A stretch of DNA of 64,000 nt. Source: DASYXT01 sp035934555. Lineage in GTDB: Bacteria > Verrucomicrobiota > Verrucomicrobiia > Limisphaerales > UBA8199. Position numbers and translations under genes: made by a program. The first letter of the stretch is position 1. Every line of letters begins with the position of its first letter. The DNA lies in NCBI GenBank assembly GCA_035934555.1, contig DASYXT010000039.1, positions 138,808-202,807 on the forward strand. Direction: 5' to 3'. The notes under the pieces are model-generated. The model searched no databases, was not told the DNA's origin, and worked only from the letters and a program-made list of their open reading frames with translations. Of the stretch, positions 7,698 to 15,943 are shown in pieces.

Positions 7698-8809
7698 AGT
7701 ACCTGGATGAATACCGCGCGCAACCGCTCGCCACCCGGATCGTCGAGGAAATCCGGCGCACGGTAACTCGGCCCTGGGTGTTGATGGAAGTTTGCGGCGG
7801 CCAAACCCATAGCATCGTTAAGTACGGTATCGATTACCTCCTGCCCGAGGGCGTTGAGTTGGTGCATGGGCCGGGATGCCCGGTATGCGTGACCTCGCTC
7901 GAAATGATCGATAAGGCCCACGCGATTGCGCAACGGCCGGAGGTCATCTTCTGTTCGTTTGGCGATATGCTCCGCGTGCCGGGCTCAACGGGCGACTTGT
8001 TGCTGGCCAAATCGCGCGGCGCGGATATTCGGATTGTGTATTCGCCGATGGATTGCCTGAGAATCGCCAGGGCGAACCCGGACAAGAAAGTCGTGTTCTT
8101 CGCGATCGGTTTCGAAACCACCGCACCGGCCAATGCGATGTCGGCTTTCCAGGCGCGGCGGCAAGGGATTACGAACTTTTCGATCCTCGTTTCCCATGTG
8201 CTGGTGCCGCCCTCCATTGCGTCCATCTTGCAATCCCCCATGAACCGTGTGCAGGCCTTTCTCGGCCCTGGCCACGTCTGCACCGTGATGGGCTATCGCG
8301 AGTACGAGCCGATCACCGCGCGCTTCAAGGTCCCCATTGTCATTACCGGGTTCGAGCCACTAGACCTGTTGCAGGGCGTCCTGCTGGCCGTGCGCCAACT
8401 CGAGCAGGGCCGCGCCGAAGTCGAGAACGCCTATGGCCGGGTGGTGAAACGTGAAGGCAATCGCGTCGCTCAGGACCTCGTCAACAAAGTTTTCGAGGTG
8501 TGCGATCGCAAATGGCGCGGCGTGGGTTCCATTCCCAAGAGCGGTTACAAATTGCGTTGGGAATTCCGCGACCACGACGCCGAACGGCTGTTCAACGTGA
8601 AGGAGATTAATACCAAAGAACCCTCCATTTGCATCAGCGGCTTGGTGCTTAAAGGCATCAGGAAGCCACACGACTGCCCCGCGTTCGGTAAACAATGCAC
8701 CCCTGAGACGCCCCTGGGTGCAACGATGGTTTCCGCCGAGGGAGCCTGCGCCGCCTATTACACCTACGGCCGCCACCTGCACGTGCGCGAACCCGTCGAA
8801 GCCGCGTGA
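7694..8809 (+). CDS. hypD: Hydrogenase formation protein HypD
   Basis: A 371-residue protein, the normal length for HypD, the iron-sulfur scaffold on which the Fe(CN)2CO unit is built together with HypC and HypE. Diagnostic blocks: MEVCGGQTH near residue 35, GPGCPVCVTS near 58, IGFETTAP near 140, and the C-terminal cluster region with CPAFGKQCTPETPLGA and SAEGACAAYY. All expected cysteines are present. It overlaps hypC by 4 bases and is followed 9 bases later by the SIS gene. HypE, the partner that makes cyanide, is not in the window, so the maturation set must be completed elsewhere on the genome. Confidence 0.96.
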   Translation: MKYLDEYRAQPLATRIVEEIRRTVTRPWVLMEVCGGQTHSIVKYGIDYLLPEGVELVHGPGCPVCVTSLEMIDKAHAIAQRPEVIFCSFGDMLRVPGSTGDLLLAKSRGADIRIVYSPMDCLRIARANPDKKVVFFAIGFETTAPANAMSAFQARRQGITNFSILVSHVLVPPSIASILQSPMNRVQAFLGPGHVCTVMGYREYEPITARFKVPIVITGFEPLDLLQGVLLAVRQLEQGRAEVENAYGRVVKREGNRVAQDLVNKVFEVCDRKWRGVGSIPKSGYKLRWEFRDHDAERLFNVKEINTKEPSICISGLVLKGIRKPHDCPAFGKQCTPETPLGATMVSAEGACAAYYTYGRHLHVREPVEAA

Positions 8810-8818
8810 TTCCTTTTT

Positions 8819-9457
8819 ATGAACGCACCCCCTGAGAACCTCTCGACGCCGGCGGTTGATAAAGCTGCCGAATCTTTCCGCGATAAGATTCATCGCAAGT
8901 GCGGTGAATCGATGGAAATGAAAGAGAAGTTTTTCACCAGGTATGCTGATGAAATCGAGGCGATGTGCCGCGAAATGGCCGGCCGCTTTTCCAAAGGCAA
9001 GCGACTGCTTGTCATGGGCAACGGGGGCAGCTTGTGTGATGCGCTCCACTTCTGCGTCGAGTTTACCCATCCAATCATTGAAAAGCGCAAGGCTTTTCCG
9101 GTCATCCCGCTGATGACGGACATCTGCACGATGACCGCCATCAGCAATGATTTGGATTATGCGCGTGTGTTTGTGAACCAGCTCGAATTGCAGGCGCAAC
9201 CGGGTGATATGGCGCTGGCCGTCAGCACCAGCGGGAAATCACCGAATCTGGTTTATGCGCTTGAGGCCGCGCGCGAAAAACAGCTCCTGACCATCGCCTG
9301 GCTCGGCAAGGACGGCGGCCGCCTCGCCGAATTGGCCGATTTTGCCTTTATCGTGCCCTCTTACAGCATCCATCGCATTCAGGAAGTGCATGCGACCTTA
9401 GTTCACGTAGCCTGGGACCTTATCCACCTCGCGCTGGGGGAAGATGATGTGATCTAA
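8819..9457 (+). CDS. SIS-domain sugar isomerase, GmhA-like, at the operon end
   Basis: A 212-residue protein of the sedoheptulose-7-phosphate isomerase (GmhA/DiaA) type. The phosphosugar-binding signature is visible as GNGGSLCDALHFCVEF (about residues 62-77) and AVSTSGKSPN (about 133-142). Close homologs sit beside hyp genes in group 1h clusters, so it is probably a stable member of the operon and not a lipopolysaccharide gene. It lacks the usual surrounding heptose genes. What it does for hydrogenase biogenesis is not known. It begins 9 bases after hypD and appears to be the last gene of the operon, because the next gene is a separate toxin-antitoxin unit. Confidence 0.85.
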   Translation: MNAPPENLSTPAVDKAAESFRDKIHRKCGESMEMKEKFFTRYADEIEAMCREMAGRFSKGKRLLVMGNGGSLCDALHFCVEFTHPIIEKRKAFPVIPLMTDICTMTAISNDLDYARVFVNQLELQAQPGDMALAVSTSGKSPNLVYALEAAREKQLLTIAWLGKDGGRLAELADFAFIVPSYSIHRIQEVHATLVHVAWDLIHLALGEDDVI

Positions 9458-9615
9458 CTTACTTACCTACAGTAGGTTCGTGATGGCCCAGCGCCCGCGC
9501 TTTTGCCCAGACCCCGAAGAGCTTGGGTCGATTTCCTCGAGCGCTCCAGCACACCCTGAAGTCAAGGGGAATCTGCAGAATTCCGAAGCGGGGAATGGCG
9601 GTTGATCGAACCTTC

Positions 9616-9660
9616 TCACGGTTGTCTTTACGGTGAAACTGTGATAATGTGTAACCGTGA
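9616..9660. promoter_or_regulatory. Candidate operator of the toxin-antitoxin pair
   Basis: The octamer tcacggtt (9616-9623) and its exact reverse complement aaccgtga (9653-9660) flank a further half-related copy, acggtgaaac (9630-9639). The array ends 4 bases before the antitoxin start. Ribbon-helix-helix antitoxins usually repress their own operon by binding such repeats, so this is the likely autoregulatory site. The arms are seen; the function is inferred. Confidence 0.45.
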
Positions 9661-9664
9661 AACG

Positions 9665-9934
9665 ATGAAGAACATAACCATTTCGCTTGATGATGAGGTT
9701 TATCGCCAAGCACGCATCAAAGCCGCCGAGCAAAACACTTCTGTTTCTGCCTTGGTAAAGAGCTACTTGGAACGCCTCATACGAGGAACGAACGCGTCCT
9801 GGCAATCCGAGTTTGACCGTAGAGCAGCCGAGGAGCAGGAATTACGCTCGCGCCTGTTCGCCTCCGGCCGGGGTCTCCGGTCTGCCGACAATCTCAAGCG
9901 GGAAGATCTATACGACCGCGATGCGCTTCGTTGA
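9665..9934 (+). CDS. Ribbon-helix-helix antitoxin (VapB-like)
   Basis: An 89-residue antitoxin. The N-terminus MKNITISLDDEVYRQARIKA forms the beta strand and first helix of a ribbon-helix-helix DNA-binding fold, and the following segment has the NTSVSALVKSYLERL helix. The C-terminal half is charged, as expected for the toxin-binding tail. The ATG at 9665 is chosen because the domain begins there. Upstream in-frame ATG codons exist at 9602 and 9647 but would run through the operator repeats. It overlaps the PIN toxin by 14 bases, the usual antitoxin-first order. Confidence 0.85.
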   Translation: MKNITISLDDEVYRQARIKAAEQNTSVSALVKSYLERLIRGTNASWQSEFDRRAAEEQELRSRLFASGRGLRSADNLKREDLYDRDALR

Positions 9935-10331
9935 TACGAATATCCTCCTTTATAGCGTCAGCCCGTACACTGAGGACGCGCGCAAATGTGAGCTGGCGAC
10001 GAAGCTTTTGCAGGAGCGGGACTTGGCCCTCTCGGTCCAAGTCCTTCAGGAGTTTTACGTCCAGGCTACGCGCTCGAGGAGACCTCAGCCGCTCAGCCAC
10101 GAGGAAGCCGTCTCGTTCATTGCCACATGGTTGCGTTTCCCCGTTCAGGAAACAACCGTCGCAATCGTGCTCGCCGCCTTGGCGGCTAAGCTTCGCTTTC
10201 AAATCTCATACTGGGACGCTGCGATCATCGAGGCCGCCCGCACCGCGGGTTGCGTCCAAATTCTCTCCGAAGATCTGAATGCCGGCCAGGACTACGGCGG
10301 GCTTACGGTGTTGAACCCTTTCGCAGACTAG
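9921..10331 (+). CDS. PIN-domain ribonuclease toxin (VapC-like)
   Basis: A 136-residue PIN-domain protein. The four acidic metal ligands are visible: D5 in MRFVDTNILL, E44 in VLQEFYVQA, D99 in SYWDAAIIEAA and D118 in ILSEDLNAGQ. VapC-type toxins cleave RNA and are held inactive by the cognate antitoxin encoded just upstream. The start at 9921 lies inside the antitoxin gene, so the two are translationally coupled. The track-length frame upstream of 9921 is antitoxin in another frame. The active site is complete, so the toxin is probably functional. Confidence 0.88.
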   Translation: MRFVDTNILLYSVSPYTEDARKCELATKLLQERDLALSVQVLQEFYVQATRSRRPQPLSHEEAVSFIATWLRFPVQETTVAIVLAALAAKLRFQISYWDAAIIEAARTAGCVQILSEDLNAGQDYGGLTVLNPFAD

Positions 10332-11801
10332 TCATTTTGGGTTGGCTTTTCCTTTTGTCTCATGACTTAGCCCATACGCCTGGGTCGTGACATAATACTT
10401 GGTCAGCATATTAGGCACTTCCCACGCCGGCAGCTCGTGCTGGGCAAGGTATCGCAGAAAGTGTTCGGTGACCTGCGCGAAATGGGCTTCATGGCCGACA
10501 TTGTATTTTTCTGGGATGACCACTTGCCATTCCTCCCCAGCACGAGCCACATCCAAACCGGGCCACGTATTGCAGAGCTTGCCGACAGCCGTGCGCAACG
10601 TTTGCTCGAACTGCTCCGCCGTATCTAAGGAATTATTTCGGACGTACAGGCGCGCCTGATAATTCTGCTCGGGCCCTTGGCGGATGGCGAGCGTCGCATG
10701 AGTCCCGCGCAGGCGCGATTGGTGCGTGTCCTTTGCGCCGGGCGGCGCTTGAAAGTGCCATAGTGCTGTCACTTTCACATAGATGCCGCGGAGACGGAAC
10801 GTGACATCGCCATTTTCATACACGTTCAGCTCGCCATCCGGGCCAACGTCCTTTTTCAGAAACTCCGGGAATTGGCCCAGGCCGGTGACACGCTGGAATT
10901 GAGCCGGCGAGAGCTGCGTCGGCCAGCGATGCGCCTGGAGCACGCGGACATCCTGCTGCCAATTCAGCGCCTGGTCGGGAAAACATTCCCATTGCACTAA
11001 ATCAACCAGGTGCGTGCCGACGTCGGGAATCGCCTCGCCCTGCTGGGTGATATCGAATGACCACGCCGGCCGGATCAGCGGCTTGCCCGCAACGTCCTTG
11101 TAGAAGTGATGCACGCTTTCCATCGTCACGGCGGGGTCCTCAGCGGTGCCCGTTTGGAATGTGCCAAAAAGCGCCGGGTTGCGAGCCAACTCGCGTTCGA
11201 GTGTGCTGACGATTTCGTAGCGCTCAGTCATGATGTCGTACAGCAGCACCTTCTTGCGTGCCGCGGCCGCGAACGCCTCCCGCAGCACGCCAAATCCCGC
11301 CGGTGTTATCGCCATCGGCTTGTCCGCCAGAACATTGAGCCCCGCGCCGACGCAACGGTCGATGTATTCGGTTTTGTGCCGGTTGTTGCCGGCGATCACC
11401 ACCACGTTGCCGGCTTTGTCGCGCAGCATCCGTTTCAGGAAATCCGCGCCGGTATAGACCTCCTCCTGCCAATGCGTCGGCGCATTGGTGCGCTGATTGA
11501 AACTTTCTACCAGGCGAAGATGTTCCTGCAGGTCCGGGCCGCCGGGACTATACACGTGCACGATCGGGCTGACCTGCGGGTACATATACTTCTGCACCAG
11601 CCCGGCATGGAAATGACCGGGGTCCAGAGTTAGCAACCGAACGGAATCCTGCCCAAGGGCACTCGTCGCATCTGTCATGAACAGGCAAACCATGGCGAGG
11701 ATTGCCATTCTGGCAAGCCTGGACAATTTGCGTGCCCTCATCGGGGTGAGTTGCGCGCGGCAATCAGTGCCGAGCCTCGCGGGTCCATCAAGTGTGCTCA
11801 T
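10332..11801 (-). CDS. Exported Gfo/Idh/MocA-family oxidoreductase
   Basis: A 489-residue protein with an N-terminal hydrophobic signal segment (about residues 28-50, ending in TSALGQ), so it probably works outside the cytoplasm. The Gfo/Idh/MocA NAD-binding fold follows, with VVVIAGNNRHKTEYIDRCV and the conserved LADKPMAIT dinucleotide-proximal Lys-Pro. The C-terminal half matches the putative oxidoreductase C-terminal domain common in Planctomycetes and Verrucomicrobia. The substrate is unknown; a sugar or sugar derivative is likely. The stop lies directly after the convergent toxin gene. The start at 11801 overlaps the divergent pseudouridine synthase start by 2 bases. A later start at residue 21 is possible but has no ribosome site. 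Confidence 0.8.
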   Translation of the reverse strand: MSTLDGPARLGTDCRAQLTPMRARKLSRLARMAILAMVCLFMTDATSALGQDSVRLLTLDPGHFHAGLVQKYMYPQVSPIVHVYSPGGPDLQEHLRLVESFNQRTNAPTHWQEEVYTGADFLKRMLRDKAGNVVVIAGNNRHKTEYIDRCVGAGLNVLADKPMAITPAGFGVLREAFAAAARKKVLLYDIMTERYEIVSTLERELARNPALFGTFQTGTAEDPAVTMESVHHFYKDVAGKPLIRPAWSFDITQQGEAIPDVGTHLVDLVQWECFPDQALNWQQDVRVLQAHRWPTQLSPAQFQRVTGLGQFPEFLKKDVGPDGELNVYENGDVTFRLRGIYVKVTALWHFQAPPGAKDTHQSRLRGTHATLAIRQGPEQNYQARLYVRNNSLDTAEQFEQTLRTAVGKLCNTWPGLDVARAGEEWQVVIPEKYNVGHEAHFAQVTEHFLRYLAQHELPAWEVPNMLTKYYVTTQAYGLSHETKGKANPK

Positions 11802-12666
11802 GCTTCTTTATAATGGCACACATAAAGCAGTTCGGCGGTTCATACAATGTTTTAACCGTTTGCCTCGGCGCCCAGGGACCCGTACTGTTGTCCCCTTGCC
11901 GGCGCCAATACTCTTTCAGGTTCTGCACGAAGACGAGCAACTGCTGGTGGTGAACAAACCCGCCGGGCTGGTCTGTCATCCCACGAAAACCGACGAGTAT
12001 TCCAGCCTGATCAGTCGCGTGCGGTTATACCTCGGCCCCGGTGCTCAACCGCAGTTGGTGAACCGGTTGGATCGCGAGACCAGCGGCGTGACGCTGCTCG
12101 CCAAATTGCCTCAACCCGCCCGCGAACTGCGCCGGCTTTGGGAGCAGCGCCTGGTCCAGAAGCAATACGCAGCCATCGTTCACGGTCATCTCCAAACGGA
12201 ACGCGGCACGATTGACGCGCCGCTCGGCCGGGATGAACACAGTTGTGTCGCGATTAAAGATTGCGTCCGCCCTGACGGAACCCCGGCCAGCACCGGGTAT
12301 GAAGTGGTGCGGCGGTTTACCCGGGATGTCCTGCGCGGCCCGGGGCAGGGGATAGTCCGCCGCCAGGGGCCGACGCCAAGGAATTTCACTCTGCTGCGCC
12401 TCGTGCCCCAGACCGGCCGCAAGCACCAAATTCGGATTCACCTCGCGCATATCGGTCATCCGCTCGTGGGCGACAAAATCTATGGCGGCGATGAAGACCT
12501 TTACCTGGCGCTGGTCGAGGACCGCCTCACAGTCGAACAGCGGGACAAATTGATTCTGCCCCATCACGCCTTGCACGCCAGCCAGGTGCGATTCTTCTGG
12601 CGTGACCGCGAATGGGAATTCACCGCCGAGCCGGAACCGTGGTTTACTGATTTCACGGGGGAGTGA
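11800..12666 (+). CDS. RluA-family RNA pseudouridine synthase
   Basis: A 288-residue pseudouridine synthase that isomerises uridine in rRNA or tRNA. The catalytic loop is VNRLDRETSG with D91 as nucleophile. Further family blocks are VNKPAGLVCHP, KQYAAIVHG, LRLVPQTGRKHQIRIHLAHIGHPLVGD and HHALHA. No S4 domain is visible. The first ~35 residues are not conserved-looking, so the true start could be later than the ATG at 11800. That ATG overlaps the divergent oxidoreductase start by 2 bases in a CATG palindrome, which would leave no room for separate promoters. The exact target site cannot be told from sequence alone. Confidence 0.88.
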   Translation: MLLYNGTHKAVRRFIQCFNRLPRRPGTRTVVPLPAPILFQVLHEDEQLLVVNKPAGLVCHPTKTDEYSSLISRVRLYLGPGAQPQLVNRLDRETSGVTLLAKLPQPARELRRLWEQRLVQKQYAAIVHGHLQTERGTIDAPLGRDEHSCVAIKDCVRPDGTPASTGYEVVRRFTRDVLRGPGQGIVRRQGPTPRNFTLLRLVPQTGRKHQIRIHLAHIGHPLVGDKIYGGDEDLYLALVEDRLTVEQRDKLILPHHALHASQVRFFWRDREWEFTAEPEPWFTDFTGE

Positions 12667-12842
12667 ATGAGCCGCAACCTCCAACAAATAATTGCCACGG
12701 CTACTCTTCAGAAGTGGCATGAGTGTCTTAGCCCATCGCGCGTGTGCGGCCGGCCTTCGGGACGGTTAGATCACTAAGCTTACCCCTTTCTATTTCCCTG
12801 GCCCGCCGTTAATACTGGCCTGTGTTCAGGATTCCCAAAACT

Positions 12843-13910
12843 ATGCGCGCGGTGGTTTATCGCGGCCCAAATCAACTGTGCGTGGAAGAGGTACCCGTGC
12901 CGGCGATTGGCCGAGGCGAACTCCTCGTCCAGGTCGCCGTGTGTGGCGTGTGCCCGACCGACATCAAGAAAATCCAGCACGGCACGGTGCCCCCGCCGCG
13001 CATCTTCGGACATGAAACAGCCGGAACGGTCGTGCGGCGCGGAGCGGGCGTGCGCGGGTTCGCGGTGGGCGAGCGGGTCGCCCTGCATCACCATGTGCCG
13101 TGCCTGAAGTGCCACGCCTGCCGGCATCGTTCGTTCGCGCAATGCGCGCAATACAAGCGCACTGGCATCACCGCGGGCTTCGAGCCGGCCGGCGGTGGTT
13201 ACGCCCAATACGTGCGGGTGATGCCGTTTGTGCTGCCTGGGGTGGTCAAAATTCCTAAGCGCAATTCGTTCCTGGAAGGCGCAATGTTGGAACCTGTCAA
13301 CACCGTGCTGAAGGCCGTTAACCGGCTGGCTTTGCTGCGGGGCGATACAGTTCTTGTCGCAGGACAAGGGCCTATTGGCCTGATGTTTACGCGGTTGCTG
13401 GTGCTGGCCGGAGCTAAAGTTATTGCGAGTGATTTATTGGAGAACCGGCTGTGGCTCGCAAAGAAACTGGGCGCACATTGGATTTGTCAAGCGGGTCCTG
13501 CACGCGATGGCGAGCAAGGTTCTGACCTTGGCGCGCTGGTCCAACGCGCGACGGCCGGCCGGCGACTGGACGCCGCCGTCATCGCCGTCCCTTCCGACGC
13601 GGTGATGCGCGACGCGCAGGAGTTGGTGCGGGGCGGAGGGAAGGTTTTGCTTTTTTCTCACACGCGTCGAGGAGACCATGCCGAACTGGACCTGGCCGCC
13701 ATCTGCGTCGATGAAAAGGACCTGCTCGGCAGCTATTCCGCCGATTTCCAACTTCAACGCCAGGTCGCCCGCATTGTATTTGGGCGCAAACTGGATGTGC
13801 GGCGGCTCATCAGCCACGAGTTTTCGCTCGAGCAAACCGCCGCCGCTGTCGCCCTGGCGGCAAAACCCAATGAAGATTCGTTGAAGATCGTTGTGCGCAT
13901 CAGCACATGA
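12843..13910 (+). CDS. Zinc-dependent alcohol dehydrogenase (MDR superfamily)
   Basis: A 355-residue medium-chain dehydrogenase/reductase. Catalytic zinc ligands are C37 (CGVCPTD) and H57-E58 (GHETAG). The structural zinc loop is CLKCHACRHRSFAQC. The nucleotide-binding fold has VLVAGQGPIGLMFTRLL. The C-terminus matches threonine/sorbitol dehydrogenase-like members. The ATG at 12843 is preferred because the family starts with MRAVVY; a GTG at 12822 would add 7 residues. The substrate is probably a polyol or sugar alcohol, but no neighbour fixes it. Its stop overlaps an upstream candidate start of the TPR gene. Confidence 0.87.
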   Translation: MRAVVYRGPNQLCVEEVPVPAIGRGELLVQVAVCGVCPTDIKKIQHGTVPPPRIFGHETAGTVVRRGAGVRGFAVGERVALHHHVPCLKCHACRHRSFAQCAQYKRTGITAGFEPAGGGYAQYVRVMPFVLPGVVKIPKRNSFLEGAMLEPVNTVLKAVNRLALLRGDTVLVAGQGPIGLMFTRLLVLAGAKVIASDLLENRLWLAKKLGAHWICQAGPARDGEQGSDLGALVQRATAGRRLDAAVIAVPSDAVMRDAQELVRGGGKVLLFSHTRRGDHAELDLAAICVDEKDLLGSYSADFQLQRQVARIVFGRKLDVRRLISHEFSLEQTAAAVALAAKPNEDSLKIVVRIST

Positions 13911-13945
13911 TTGCCAAGCCTAAGTGCGCTGGCTACCATGGCTGT

Positions 13946-15484
13946 ATGAAACGGTATTTTGCCCTGGTGCTGGTGAGCTTTTGCGCATTGGCTGTTATTG
14001 CGCGAGCAGACAGTTTGGACGATCAGTATGTCGCCGTCTTTAACCTGATCCAGGAAGCCGACGGGCTGAACGGCACTGACTCAAAGGAGGCGCTGGCGAA
14101 ATATCAGGAAGCGCAAGCGGCCCTGCAACAGATTCAAAAGGCCGACCCGAACTGGAACACGCTGGTGGTCAATTTTCGCCTCGAGTACCTCGCGGGCAAA
14201 ATCGCGTCACTCTCCGCCGGCAACCCGCCGACGGGCCCCGGCACCACCGCAATGGCAGGCACGAATCAGCCTTCGCCAACTCAGGTAACGACCACCAATG
14301 CGGCTGCCCCAGCACAACCCCCGTCGGCCGCGGCCGCTCCTGCCACCCCTGCCGCCCCGCCCGATTGGGAAGCGCAGATGGACGGGTTGCACCAACAAAT
14401 TTCACAACTCCAGGCCGCCAACGGCAATTTGGAGGCCAAGCTCAAAGAGGCTTTTGCCGCGCGCCCGGCCGAGGCTGATCCGGCACAACTCGCGAAGCTC
14501 CAAGACCGGGTGAAAGCTCTGGAGAAGGAGAACGATTTGCTCAAGGTGACGCTCCAACAGCAGAAGGCGGCGTCCCCGGCCGCGTTGGCCACCGCGGCGA
14601 CCGCTCCCGCTCCCGCTCCCGCGAGTGCCGGGAATTCCGCCGGAATGGAAAAGGCCCTCGCCGAAGCGAATCGTGACCGCGACGAGTTGCGGCGGCAGTT
14701 GCAGCAAGCAACCAAGGCCGCCAGCAATCGCAAGCCCAGGAACGAGGATGCGCGCCTGCAAGAGTTGCAGTTGCTGCTCGACACCGCCAATGTCCGGTTA
14801 GCGGCCTATGAAGCCCGCCGCGTGCCTTATTCGAAGGACGAATTGGCGTTGCTCAACGCGACGGGGCCCAAACTACCCGCCCCCGAGAAGAACACAGGCA
14901 GAATGTCCATTAAGGAGCTTTCGCCTGCCGCGGCGCAGTTAGTCTCCGAAGCGCGGAAGTCCTTTCAGGCCGGCCAACTCGATAAGGCCGAAGCGGCCTA
15001 CGAGCAGGTCTTGCACGAGGACCCAAAGCGCGTCTCGGTGCTGGCCGACCTCGCCAACATCCAGCTTGCGGCCAATCATCTGACCGCGGCAGACAAAAAT
15101 ATCGGTCAGGCGGCGGTGCTTGCTCCGGACAGCGCTTACGTTCTCTCAGTGTTCGGCCGTTTGCGGATGCAGCAGGAGCGCTACGACGAGGCGCTCGATG
15201 CTCTCAGCCGTGCCGCCAAGCTCGAACCGGACAACGCCGAGATCCAGAATTTCCTCGGCCTCGCCCTCAGCCACAAGGGCATGCGGATGCCAGCGGAGAA
15301 CGCGTTGCGCAAAGCCGTCGAACTGGAACCGAACTACGCGCAAGCGCACGAGAATCTCGCGGTGGTCTATGCCACCGGCAAACCGCCCGCGCTTGCGCTG
15401 GCCCGCTGGCATTACCAGCGCGCCCTGGACTCCGGAGCCCCGCCCAGTCCGGGATTGGAAAAACTGCTGGCCACCAAGCCTTGA
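13946..15484 (+). CDS. Secreted coiled-coil and TPR-repeat protein
   Basis: A 512-residue protein. It has a signal peptide (MKRYFALVLVSFCALAVIARA), an Ala/Pro-rich low-complexity stretch (about residues 95-145), a coiled coil (about 150-280, rich in Lys/Glu/Gln) and three to four tetratricopeptide repeats (about 330-490). The repeats are visible as the recurring A-Y-x2-V-L-x2-DP and L-x-PDN-A-E patterns. A start at 13907 would overlap the dehydrogenase by 4 bases but puts 13 residues before the signal peptide, so 13946 is chosen. Likely a periplasmic scaffold. Its partner is unknown. Direct 3' neighbour is the YjbQ gene. Confidence 0.78.
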   Translation: MKRYFALVLVSFCALAVIARADSLDDQYVAVFNLIQEADGLNGTDSKEALAKYQEAQAALQQIQKADPNWNTLVVNFRLEYLAGKIASLSAGNPPTGPGTTAMAGTNQPSPTQVTTTNAAAPAQPPSAAAAPATPAAPPDWEAQMDGLHQQISQLQAANGNLEAKLKEAFAARPAEADPAQLAKLQDRVKALEKENDLLKVTLQQQKAASPAALATAATAPAPAPASAGNSAGMEKALAEANRDRDELRRQLQQATKAASNRKPRNEDARLQELQLLLDTANVRLAAYEARRVPYSKDELALLNATGPKLPAPEKNTGRMSIKELSPAAAQLVSEARKSFQAGQLDKAEAAYEQVLHEDPKRVSVLADLANIQLAANHLTAADKNIGQAAVLAPDSAYVLSVFGRLRMQQERYDEALDALSRAAKLEPDNAEIQNFLGLALSHKGMRMPAENALRKAVELEPNYAQAHENLAVVYATGKPPALALARWHYQRALDSGAPPSPGLEKLLATKP

Positions 15485-15507
15485 CCGCTCGCCCACCCTG
15501 CGTACGC

Positions 15508-15930
15508 ATGTTGCGCCAGGCCTCAGGAGAAATTCGCCTCCAGACCCGCGGACGCGGTCTGTATGAATTCACCGACCAAACGGCGCGCTGGCTGGCCCAG
15601 CAGCATGCCACCGAGGGATTGCTGACGCTGCACGTGCGGCACACTTCGGCCTCCTTGCTCGTGCAGGAGAATGCCGACCCGGACGTTCGCGCCGATCTCG
15701 AGCGGTTCTTTTCCCGCCTCGTTCCGGACGGTGATCCCCTTTTCATCCACACCATCGAAGGCGAGGACGACATGCCGGCCCATGTGCGCAGTGCGTTGAC
15801 CGCGGTGAATTTGTCGCTACCGGTGGCCGAAGGCCGGTTGCGGTTAGGCACCTGGCAAGGCTTATACCTCTGGGAACACCGCCAGGCGCCCCACGCGCGC
15901 TCGATCGCGCTGCATTTCCTTGGCGACTGA
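15508..15930 (+). CDS. yjbQ: YjbQ-family protein (UPF0047, thiamine phosphate synthase-like)
   Basis: A 140-residue protein of the secondary thiamine-phosphate synthase / YjbQ family. The signature LHVRHTSASLLVQENADP and the C-terminal GTWQGLYLWEHR are clear. Weak thiamine phosphate synthase activity is known for some members, but the natural role is uncertain. The ATG at 15508 is chosen; the open frame extends upstream to a TTG at 15481, next to the stop of the TPR gene. The cupin gene follows 13 bases later, so the two may be co-transcribed. Confidence 0.88.
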   Translation: MLRQASGEIRLQTRGRGLYEFTDQTARWLAQQHATEGLLTLHVRHTSASLLVQENADPDVRADLERFFSRLVPDGDPLFIHTIEGEDDMPAHVRSALTAVNLSLPVAEGRLRLGTWQGLYLWEHRQAPHARSIALHFLGD

Positions 15931-15943
15931 AGGGCATCTTGCT

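Noticed and set aside
9462..9480. Short dyad acctac-a-gtaggt after the SIS gene as a terminator
   Set aside because: Six-base arms and no T-run; too weak to claim as a terminator.
9602..9664. Longer antitoxin start
   Set aside because: The extra residues would be encoded by the operator repeats; the RHH fold begins at 9665.
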